From Amycolatopsis orientalis DSM 43388 (lineage in GTDB: Bacteria; Actinomycetota; Actinomycetes; Mycobacteriales; Pseudonocardiaceae), in the NCBI RefSeq assembly GCF_000411975.1, contig NZ_ASXG01000166.1:1-64000 (forward strand): a stretch of DNA of 64,000 bases. Direction: 5' to 3'. Made by a program: the position numbers and the translations under genes. Within the stretch, counting starts at the first letter, position 1; each line of letters starts with the position of its first letter. The notes below the pieces were generated by a model. It worked only from the letters and a program-made list of their open reading frames with translations. It searched no databases and was not told where the DNA came from. Shown one piece after another: positions 9,569 to 16,615 of the stretch.

Positions 9569-10474
9569 ATGCGGATCGTCTCCCTGCTGCCCGCCGCCAC
9601 CGACCTCGTCGCCGCCCTCGGCAAGGCGGGCGATCTCGTCGGCCGCACCCACGAATGCGACTGGCCCGCCGAGATCGCGTCGGTGCCGGTGGTCACGGCC
9701 GCGGACCTCGACTCCGACGCCCTGACCAGCCGCGAAATCTCCACCGCGGTCGGCGCGTCCCACCAGGGGTCGTCGCTTTACTCAGTCGACCTCGACCGGC
9801 TGGCCGCGCTCGCGCCGGACCTCGTGCTCACCCAAGACCTCTGCGAGGTCTGCGCGGTGTCCTACACCCGCGTCGCCGCCGCGGTACGGATGCTCGACGC
9901 CGGACCGCGCGTGCTCAGCCTCGAACCGCGCACGCTGGACGAGATCCTCGACTGCCTAACCACTCTCGGCGAGGCACTGGGCGTGCCGGAGGTCGCCGCC
10001 GCCCGCGTCGCCGAGCTCCGCTCGCGGCTCGCCGCGGTCCGCCGCCCAGTCCGCGGGCGCCCCCGGCCCCGGGTGATCGCGCTGGAGTGGCTCGACCCGC
10101 TCTGGCCCGCCGGGCACTGGGTTCCCGAGCAGATCGCCGCCGCGGGCGGCACCCCGCTGCTGGCGGCACCGGGCGAGCACACCAAGCCGATGACGTGGGA
10201 CGCCGTGCTCGCCGCCCGCCCGGACGTCCTGCTCGTCCTCCCCTGCGGGTTCACCCCGGACCGGACCGAAGCCGAACTGGACGTCCTCACCTCACGGCCC
10301 GGCTGGGCCGGCCTGCCCGCCGTGCGGAACGGCCGAGTCTGGCTCCTCGACGGCCCGTCCTGCTTCAACCGCCCCGGCCCCCGCGTGGTGCGCGGAGCGG
10401 AAATCCTCGCGACGGTTCTGCACGGCATCGCTGCCGATCCTCCGGTCAGCTCCGCGGAAGCCCGGCGCGCGTGA
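9569..10474 (+). CDS. Cobalamin-binding (BtuF/FecB-like) periplasmic-binding-fold protein without signal peptide
   Basis: A 301-residue protein with the type III periplasmic-binding fold: [17 protein letters not shown] at the start, then [40 protein letters not shown] and [21 protein letters not shown]. Homologues are usually annotated as cobalamin-binding proteins. There is no signal peptide or lipobox, so it appears cytoplasmic and is unlikely to be a classical ABC-importer receptor. No transporter genes adjoin it. The function in this form is not known to me. Confidence 0.75.
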   Translation: MRIVSLLPAATDLVAALGKAGDLVGRTHECDWPAEIASVPVVTAADLDSDALTSREISTAVGASHQGSSLYSVDLDRLAALAPDLVLTQDLCEVCAVSYTRVAAAVRMLDAGPRVLSLEPRTLDEILDCLTTLGEALGVPEVAAARVAELRSRLAAVRRPVRGRPRPRVIALEWLDPLWPAGHWVPEQIAAAGGTPLLAAPGEHTKPMTWDAVLAARPDVLLVLPCGFTPDRTEAELDVLTSRPGWAGLPAVRNGRVWLLDGPSCFNRPGPRVVRGAEILATVLHGIAADPPVSSAEARRA

Positions 10475-10576
10475 CCACCTCGCAGTGAGCCACGGAACAG
10501 ATCGCCCGTCCGGGAAGCCGACACCACTCTTTCGCGTTGTCTCTCCAGCAGGACCGGCACGGAATGGGGGCGTCGC

Positions 10577-11167
10577 ATGGCAACTCCCGAGCGGCACGCA
10601 GCGGACTACCCGGCACCCCGCCTGGCCGTCGATCTCCCGATCACGGCCCTCCTCATCGCCTCCCTCGCGCACTGGATCCGCGGCGCTCCGGCGGACGGCG
10701 TGATTTTCTTCGCCGCCGCGCTCCTGCTGCTCTTCACCGAACGCCACCCCGCCCCCGCCGACGTCTTCCGCCCGGCGACCCGGCTGCCGGGCGCCTCGCT
10801 GATCATCGCCGTCGCCCTCGTCGCGCTGGTCTTCGGCCGGCAGACCGTGCCGATGTTCCTCGCCATCACCGCGATCGGCATCGGCGCGCTGGTCGTCGAA
10901 TGGCGGGACCCCTCGCTCCCCGCGCGACCAGTCCCGCGCCGCGGCTGGCTATGGGTCGCGCTCGCGATCTCCTGGTGTCTCTGGGAACTCATCTCGTTCG
11001 TCTACGAACAGGCCGCGGGCGGGCTCTCGCTGACGCATCCGACGATGAGCGACCTCGTCGACCCGATGCTCGACAACCGCGTGGTGCAGGCTCTCGCGCT
11101 CGGCGTCTGGGTCGCCGCCGGGCTCGCCATGCTGCGCGCGGCCGCCGCGGCGAGGAGGACGGCATGA
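10577..11167 (+). CDS. Unknown integral membrane protein, 196 residues
   Basis: Not recognised. The sequence has four to five hydrophobic segments, for example LPITALLIASLAHWI, GVIFFAAALLLLF, ASLIIAVALVALVFG, FLAITAIGIGALVV and WLWVALAISWCLWELI, with short charged loops between them. It overlaps the next small membrane gene by 4 bases (ATGA), so the two are probably co-expressed and may form one complex. Upstream about 100 bases separate it from the previous gene. Confidence 0.7.
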   Translation: MATPERHAADYPAPRLAVDLPITALLIASLAHWIRGAPADGVIFFAAALLLLFTERHPAPADVFRPATRLPGASLIIAVALVALVFGRQTVPMFLAITAIGIGALVVEWRDPSLPARPVPRRGWLWVALAISWCLWELISFVYEQAAGGLSLTHPTMSDLVDPMLDNRVVQALALGVWVAAGLAMLRAAAAARRTA

Positions 11168-11367
11168 GCAGCAGGCTGATCACCGAACTGGGCTTCGGCG
11201 CGATCGTGGCCGCCGCCCTCCTGCTCTGGCTGGGCAGCCACCTGTTCCCGAAGACCATCCCGCCGCTGACCAGCGTGCTCTCCGCGCTGATGCGCAAACG
11301 GTCGACCCGGATCGCGCTCGTGCTGGCCTGGTGGTGGGTCGGCTGGCACTTCTTCGTGCAAAGCTGA
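11164..11367 (+). CDS. Small two-helix membrane protein, 67 residues (possibly DUF6186-like)
   Basis: A short protein with two hydrophobic stretches, GFGAIVAAALLLWLGSHLF and IALVLAWWWVGWHFF, separated by the basic loop ALMRKRSTR. The ATG overlaps the stop of the upstream membrane protein gene. It resembles small actinobacterial membrane proteins that I recall as DUF6186, but that name is from memory. The role is unknown. Confidence 0.7.
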   Translation: MSSRLITELGFGAIVAAALLLWLGSHLFPKTIPPLTSVLSALMRKRSTRIALVLAWWWVGWHFFVQS

Positions 11368-11374
11368 GCCAAAT

Positions 11375-11401
11375 CATCGATTATTTCCGCTATAGTCGAT
11401 G
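11375..11401 (+). promoter_or_regulatory. Inverted repeat overlapping a TATAGT -10 element, leaderless-type promoter
   Basis: CATCGATTAT (11375-11384) and ATAGTCGATG (11392-11401) form an inverted repeat with 9 of 10 positions paired. The right arm contains most of TATAGT (11391-11396), which lies 7 bases before the ATG at 11404. No ribosome-binding site is present, so a leaderless transcript repressed by a dimeric regulator is likely. Confidence 0.5.
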
Positions 11402-11403
11402 AC

Positions 11404-11877
11404 ATGAACGAACGTCTCGAGGTCTCCCGCTTCCTCCCCGCTCCCGCCGGCTCCGTCTTCGCCGTCCTCGCCGACCCGCAGGGCCACGTCGACATCGACG
11501 CGTCCGGAATGCTCATGGACGCCGAGGGCGAACGGGTCACCCAGGCCGGCGACCGGTTCGTCGTCCACATGGACCGGGAAGCGCTCGGCGACCGGCCCCT
11601 GGGCAAGTACGACGTCGAGGTCGTCATCACGAAGCTCGTCCCGGACGAGGAGATCGCCTGGACCGTCGAGGGCAGCTTCCGGCCGCACGTCCGCCACATC
11701 TACGGCTACCGCCTCGAACCCGCCGAGGGCGGCACCCTCGTCACGTCCTATTACGACTGGTCGGAACTCAGCGACGAATGGAAGGCGCGCCTGACTTTCC
11801 CGGTCGTCCCCGAGTCCGCGCTCAAGGCGACCCTCGGCATCCTGGAACGCACGGTCCGGCGCCGCGCCTCCGTCTAG
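11404..11877 (+). CDS. SRPBCC (START/polyketide-cyclase-fold) protein
   Basis: A 157-residue single-domain protein. The N terminus LEVSRFLPAPAGSVFAVLADPQGHVDIDASG and the segment HIYGYRLEPAEGGTLVTSYYDWSE fit the SRPBCC helix-grip fold, which binds hydrophobic ligands. No partner gene reveals the ligand. The downstream gene converges on it, and the two stop codons share bases (CTAG at 11874-11877). Confidence 0.75.
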   Translation: MNERLEVSRFLPAPAGSVFAVLADPQGHVDIDASGMLMDAEGERVTQAGDRFVVHMDREALGDRPLGKYDVEVVITKLVPDEEIAWTVEGSFRPHVRHIYGYRLEPAEGGTLVTSYYDWSELSDEWKARLTFPVVPESALKATLGILERTVRRRASV

Positions 11878-12650
11878 CGGTACCGCAACGCGGTCGGCTT
11901 GCCCCGCTCCGCCAGATACTGCTCGAAGGTGACCACGCCGTCGGCGTGCTCCGGGGCCAGATTCGCGCCAGCCGCGTAACCCCGGGCGATCCGCCCCGGC
12001 GCGGGCACCGCGACGAGCCGTTTGTCCTTCCCGGACGCGGCGAGCAGGGCACGCGCCAGGTCAGCCGTCGTGCGCACCTCCGGCCCGCCGAAGTCGGCGA
12101 CCCGCCCCTGCGGTTCGCCCTGGGCCAGCGAAACGAGCCGCGCCGCGACGTCGCGCACGTCGACCGGCTGGAACCGGAACTTCGGCACCGGCACCACCGG
12201 CAACCGGGTGGCGCCGGCGAGGATCGTCCGCACCAGCGAGTGGAACTGCGTCGCCCGCAGGATCGTGTACGGCATGCCGGAATCCGCGATCACGTGCTCG
12301 GCGGCCAGTTTCGCCTGGTAGTACCCGAGCGGAATCCGGTCGACGCCGACGATCGAGACATACACCAGATGGGGCGTCTGGCCGCTCCAGCGCGCCGCCT
12401 CGACGAGCGTGCGGACCGTCTCGACCTCCCGCCGGAAGTCCGTCGCGCAATGAATCACCGTGCCGACGCCGGCGACCGCGACGTCGATGCCGCGCCCGGT
12501 GCGCAAGTCCCCGGCGGTCCACTGGACACCTTCGCTGGACCGCTTCCGGCGGCTCAGCGCCCGCACCGGTGCCTCCGCGGCCCGGAGCCGTTCCACGACC
12601 ACCCGGCCCAGTTGCCCGCTTCCGCCGGTGACGAGGATCTGCTCGGCCAC
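11874..12650 (-). CDS. NAD(P)-binding NmrA/SDR-type protein (atypical short-chain reductase)
   Basis: A 258-residue protein starting at GTG with GGAGGA a few bases upstream; a further ATG at 12671 lacks such a site. The N-terminal ILVTGGSGQLGRVVVERL is the glycine-rich dinucleotide-binding loop of atypical SDRs. YYQAKLAAEHVI supplies the YxxxK-like pair, and the C-terminal part resembles NmrA or NAD(P)H-binding quinone-reductase-like proteins. Substrate unknown. It is convergent with the SRPBCC gene with overlapping stop codons. Confidence 0.75.
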   Translation of the reverse strand: MAEQILVTGGSGQLGRVVVERLRAAEAPVRALSRRKRSSEGVQWTAGDLRTGRGIDVAVAGVGTVIHCATDFRREVETVRTLVEAARWSGQTPHLVYVSIVGVDRIPLGYYQAKLAAEHVIADSGMPYTILRATQFHSLVRTILAGATRLPVVPVPKFRFQPVDVRDVAARLVSLAQGEPQGRVADFGGPEVRTTADLARALLAASGKDKRLVAVPAPGRIARGYAAGANLAPEHADGVVTFEQYLAERGKPTALRYR

Positions 12651-12741
12651 GTGGTCCTCCCGCTGCCGCACTGCCCGGGCTCAGCCGGCTTCCGCCCGCC
12701 ATCCTGGCACGCCTGGGGCCGCGCGGGGCACACTGCGCGCG

Positions 12742-13092
12742 TCAGAACTTCGAGCGCCACCGCACCGTCGGCTCGTGCGTGCTGTCCCGGCGCGGCGTGT
12801 CTTTCCGCAGCAGCACCGACAACCGCCCGTACGCGCTGATCAGCTCCGACGTCGCCTCGTTGCCCCGGCCGGCCCGGACGTGCTCGAACCCTTGCCGCAA
12901 CGCGGCCAGCGCGGCCGGTTCCGCCGTCGCGAGCAGGCCCGCGGCTTCGGAAACGGTCTCCGCCAGCCCGTCGAGCATGGCCTTCGTTTCCGGCCGTCCC
13001 GGCGCGACAGTCAGCACCGGGGACAGCACCCGCAGCTGGTGGTGCAGCCGGTAGAGCACGGCAAGCGGATCGTTCTGCCCGGCACCGTCCAT
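12742..13092 (-). CDS. Unknown alpha-helical protein, 116 residues
   Basis: Not recognised. The predicted protein is largely helical (LYRLHHQLRVLSPVL, AMLDGLAETVSEAAGLL, LAALRQGFEHVRAG) with a basic, probably disordered C terminus (RKDTPRRDSTHEPTVRWRSKF). The start is chosen at the ATG whose upstream sequence contains GGAGG. Its frame stays open further upstream, but that part is opposite the LigD polymerase 3-prime end and is unlikely to be coding. Confidence 0.55.
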   Translation of the reverse strand: MDGAGQNDPLAVLYRLHHQLRVLSPVLTVAPGRPETKAMLDGLAETVSEAAGLLATAEPAALAALRQGFEHVRAGRGNEATSELISAYGRLSVLLRKDTPRRDSTHEPTVRWRSKF

Positions 13093-13169
13093 CGTCGCAT
13101 CCTCCGCTCGCTCCCCGGGGAGACGCGGCGGAGGCTCCCCCATGACGCCAGGCGCCCGGATGATTTCTC

Positions 13170-14111
13170 TCAGGAGTCCTCTGCCTCCAAACCCTCCCGG
13201 TCGGCCCACTCCAGCAACGGCTCGAGCGAGTACGCCACGTCGTCGATGCCCGCGTGCAGGTCGCCGAGTTCGGCGAACCGCGCGGGCACGGTCGCGATCG
13301 TGCAGTCGTGCGGGTCGACGTCGTCGACCTCGTCCCAGCGGATCGGCGTGGACACCAGCGCCTCGGGCACGCCGCGCACCGAATACGCGCTGGCGATCGT
13401 GTGGTCCCGGGCGTTCTGGTTGTAGTCCACGAACAGCTTCTTCGGGTCGCGGTCCTTGCGCCACCAGGTGGTGGTGACGTCGTCCGGGGCCCGCCGTTCG
13501 ACCTCGCGCGCGAACGCCAGCGCGGCCCGGCGAACGTCGGCGAACCCCCAGCGCGGCGCGATCCGGACGTAGACGTGCATTCCGCTGCCGCCCGACGTCT
13601 TCGGCCAGCCGCGGATGCCCAGCTCGTCGAGGATCTCCTCGGCGACGTGCGCGACCCGGCGCACCGTTTCGAACCCGCACTCCGGCATCGGGTCGAGGTC
13701 GATCCGCCACTCGTCCGGCCGCTCGGTGTCCGCCCGGCGCGAGTTCCACGGATGAAACTCCACAGTGGACATCTGCACCGCCCAGACGACGTGCGCCAGC
13801 TCGGTCACGCACAGCTCGTCGGCGTGCCGGTGGTACCGCGGGAACTGCACCCGCACCGTCTCCAGCCACGGCGGCGCACCGTTCGGCACCCGCTTCTGGT
13901 GCACCTTCTCCCCGCTCACCCCGGACGGGAACCGGTGCAGCATGCACGGCCGCTCCCGCAGCGCGCGCACGATCCCGTCGCCGACCGCGAGGTAGTACCG
14001 GACGAGATCGAGCTTCGTCTCGCCGCGCGCCGGGAAGTAGACCCGGTCCGGGTTGGACACCCGGACCGTCCGGTCCCCCACCTCGAGCTCGACGGCCTCG
14101 CCCTTAGCCAT
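13170..14111 (-). CDS. Stand-alone LigD-type polymerase/primase (NHEJ)
   Basis: A 313-residue protein covering the polymerase domain of LigD, with no ligase or nuclease domain attached. Typical elements are NPDRVYFPARGETKLDLVRYY at the start, the metal-binding RIDLDPMP, the conserved TSGGSGMHVYVRI, and DYNQNARDHTIASAYSVR. These archaeo-eukaryotic primase-fold enzymes fill gaps and add ribonucleotides at double-strand breaks in Ku/LigD end joining. No ku or ligase gene is in the window. A TACGGT -10-like element sits 7 bases before the ATG. Confidence 0.9.
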   Translation of the reverse strand: MAKGEAVELEVGDRTVRVSNPDRVYFPARGETKLDLVRYYLAVGDGIVRALRERPCMLHRFPSGVSGEKVHQKRVPNGAPPWLETVRVQFPRYHRHADELCVTELAHVVWAVQMSTVEFHPWNSRRADTERPDEWRIDLDPMPECGFETVRRVAHVAEEILDELGIRGWPKTSGGSGMHVYVRIAPRWGFADVRRAALAFAREVERRAPDDVTTTWWRKDRDPKKLFVDYNQNARDHTIASAYSVRGVPEALVSTPIRWDEVDDVDPHDCTIATVPARFAELGDLHAGIDDVAYSLEPLLEWADREGLEAEDS

Positions 14112-14118
14112 GGCACCG

Positions 14119-14124
14119 ACCGTA
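14119..14124 (-). promoter_or_regulatory. -10-like TACGGT for the LigD-type polymerase gene
   Basis: On the minus strand TACGGT is followed by 7 bases and the ATG at 14111, without a Shine-Dalgarno sequence. This fits a leaderless transcript. Confidence 0.35.
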
Positions 14125-14236
14125 TCGGGAAATCGCGCGGCGCGTCAGCGGTCGAACGGCACGAGGGTGAACTGCCCCCTCGGCCGCCGGTCCGGCCCCG
14201 AGCCGCAGAGCCGGGCGTCTCGCAGCCGGGACCCCG

Positions 14237-16351
14237 TCAATGGGGCAACGCGGCCAGCGCGGCGCGGTCCAGTTTGTACACCGTCACCGTGCCGGACCGG
14301 AAGGCCACCGAGAGCCCGGGAAGACCGTCCAGGTTCCGCAGTCCGGGGGCCAGTTCGAACACCGGCGCGGTGTACCAGCTGTTCGGCGAACCGGGGCCCG
14401 CGCCCATGCCGGGCGCCTGGCTGTCCACGTAGACCCAGCCGATGTTCAGCGACAACACGATTTTCCGGATCCGCGGATCGGTCGGATAGTCGCGGAACGA
14501 CCGCAGCAGCTCGTAGGTCTCCGGCTCGATGGCCGAACCGAGGGTGACCACGTTGACCACCGGCACCCGGTCCTCGACGTAGGCGTAGGTCGAGCCGTCG
14601 TTGGCGCTGTTCATCATCCGCTCGCCGGGCTGGATGTGGTCCTCGACGAACTTCGCCGCCCGCTTGTCGTCGTCGTTCACCCTGGTGAACTCCGGCTTCG
14701 CGTAGCGGCTGGCGATCACCTCGGCGTTGCGGTGCTCGTAGGGAATCGACGCGTAGCCGACATACCCGGCCAGGGCCGCCGCCAGCAACACCGCCGAAAC
14801 CGGGCCGGCGAACCGCCGTGCGTGACCGAATGCCCCGGATTTCTTCACCATCCCGAACAAGCGGACGATTCCGATCGCCACGAATACGAGCGCGATGGCC
14901 GCCAGCACCGGAATGAACAGCGAAATGTGCGACTGAATGCGCACATACGATTTGTAGAACGGCGATCCGACCATCGAGCCGATGCCCGACCTCGGGTGCA
15001 CCTTGAAATCGACGACGATCGCCAGCCAGAACAGCCACATCGCGGCGACGCCCCAGCCCCGGCGCAGCACCACGATCACCAGCACCCCGGCCAGGGCGAG
15101 CACGCCCGCGCTGAGCTGCGAGAAAATGCCGTGCGGATCGAAATAGCCGCCGTAGGTCAGCTTGAGGTTGCTCGACAAGGCCTCGCCGAACGGGCCGGGC
15201 GGGATGTCCGGAGCCCACGTCCCGGTGCGCGTGGCCTGGCTGGCCGAGCCGAGCAGGGTGGAGGCCGACGCGAGCGCGGCGACCACCCCCGCGGCCAGCA
15301 GCACCGGCCATTGCCCGCGCAGGATCTCCCGCCCTCGCTTCGTGAACGCCTCGACGATCCAGAACACCACCACGCTGAGGCCGACGGTGGCGGCCACGCT
15401 CGGATGGACCGAGAACACCCCGGCCACCCCGATGCCCAGCACGACCGCCCGCAGCCACCGCGAGCCCGGCCCCCAGCCGGGCAGCCCGCCGGCGGTGATC
15501 AACGCCGCGAGCACGCCGGGAGCCATGCTCATCGCCGCCGCGTTCGGCGCGATCCCGCCGTCGTGCAGCAGTTGCACGCCCGGCCGGAACAGTCCGGCCG
15601 CGATCAGCGCGGCCGCGCCGCCGGCGAGCGCGGTCCAGCCCGAGCCGGCGCGCAGCCTGCGGAACACCGCGGCCGCGAGCGCCGCCGAGCCGAGCACGAA
15701 CACCGGGCCGGTGATCAGGGCGTTCATCACGTTGAAGCCGGTGATCGGCCCGCCGGTCAGCTCGCCCGTCAGCGCCGCGGGCAACGGCAGCCCGGACGGG
15801 TAGAACGACACCGGCTGCCCGGTGAGCACGTCGATCGGCAGCAGGTCCCACGGCGCGGCCCGGCCGGTGTCGCTGATGTAGGCGACCAGCACCATGTGGA
15901 TGATCGTGTCGTGTTCCTGCGGGTAGGTGTCCCAGGAGCCGAGGCCGCCATGCCATTGCTGCATGGCGAGCGCGATGCCTCCCAGCACCAGGACCGCGGC
16001 GCCGATCTTCGCCGCCGGGAGCCACCGGCCGGCCAGCTCGGGCAGCAGCGCGGTGTCCGGCTTCTCGACCGGCGCCGGCTCGGTGCGGCCGCGGCAGAGC
16101 CAGGCGACGGCGAAGACGATCGCGGACAGCAGCACTGTCACCGCCAGCGCGAGCGGAATCCCGAAGGACAGCCCGGGGATGCCGGACGCGAGACCGGCGA
16201 GGCCGTACACGCCGACGCTGACCGGGGCGGTCAGCGCGGCCAGCCACAGTTTGTCCCGGATGCCCGCGGCGAGTTGCACCAGGAGCCCCGGCACGGCGAG
16301 AACGGCCAGCCCTGCCAGCGGGTACAGCAGCAGACTCACCGGGAAGACCAC
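14237..16351 (-). CDS. Large polytopic membrane protein, DUF6541-like
   Basis: About 704 residues from the GTG at 16351; the reading frame stays open to an ATG at 16426, so the start is uncertain. It has many hydrophobic helices, beginning VVFPVSLLLYPLAGLAVLAVPG, and a soluble extracytoplasmic C-terminal part of about 200 residues (from about RNAEVIASRYAKPEF) ending GTVTVYKLDRAALAALPH. The layout of a first loop with acidic residues (WDTYPQEHDTIIH) followed by a membrane core and soluble C-terminal domain is that of GT-C-like proteins grouped as DUF6541 in actinobacteria. It neighbours the Emb-like arabinosyltransferase in the same orientation, which suggests a cell-envelope role. Confidence 0.75.
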   Translation of the reverse strand: MVFPVSLLLYPLAGLAVLAVPGLLVQLAAGIRDKLWLAALTAPVSVGVYGLAGLASGIPGLSFGIPLALAVTVLLSAIVFAVAWLCRGRTEPAPVEKPDTALLPELAGRWLPAAKIGAAVLVLGGIALAMQQWHGGLGSWDTYPQEHDTIIHMVLVAYISDTGRAAPWDLLPIDVLTGQPVSFYPSGLPLPAALTGELTGGPITGFNVMNALITGPVFVLGSAALAAAVFRRLRAGSGWTALAGGAAALIAAGLFRPGVQLLHDGGIAPNAAAMSMAPGVLAALITAGGLPGWGPGSRWLRAVVLGIGVAGVFSVHPSVAATVGLSVVVFWIVEAFTKRGREILRGQWPVLLAAGVVAALASASTLLGSASQATRTGTWAPDIPPGPFGEALSSNLKLTYGGYFDPHGIFSQLSAGVLALAGVLVIVVLRRGWGVAAMWLFWLAIVVDFKVHPRSGIGSMVGSPFYKSYVRIQSHISLFIPVLAAIALVFVAIGIVRLFGMVKKSGAFGHARRFAGPVSAVLLAAALAGYVGYASIPYEHRNAEVIASRYAKPEFTRVNDDDKRAAKFVEDHIQPGERMMNSANDGSTYAYVEDRVPVVNVVTLGSAIEPETYELLRSFRDYPTDPRIRKIVLSLNIGWVYVDSQAPGMGAGPGSPNSWYTAPVFELAPGLRNLDGLPGLSVAFRSGTVTVYKLDRAALAALPH

Positions 16352-16615
16352 CCAATCTCGTGAAGAACGCTTCGGATTCCACTCGCGACTGCATCTGTGC
16401 CGAAAACCGGAGCCGCGAGTGTGCACGTCAAGGTCCGAACTTCCGATTCGGCTTCGAATTCGACGTGCTGCCTTCCGGCCGCCGCTGAGAATACGACACC
16501 CACGCCGCGATCCAGGGACCGGCCCGGCCCAAGTCGATCGCGGGCGGGCACCCGCCTCGCTGATCCCGGCCAGCAGGTCCGCGGGGGCCGATACCCCCGC
16601 GAAACCTCGTCCGGG

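Noticed and set aside
13254-14432. Plus-strand frame of 392 codons opposite the LigD-type polymerase
   Set aside because: The composition is that of a reverse-complement shadow, and the minus strand encodes an intact conserved enzyme.
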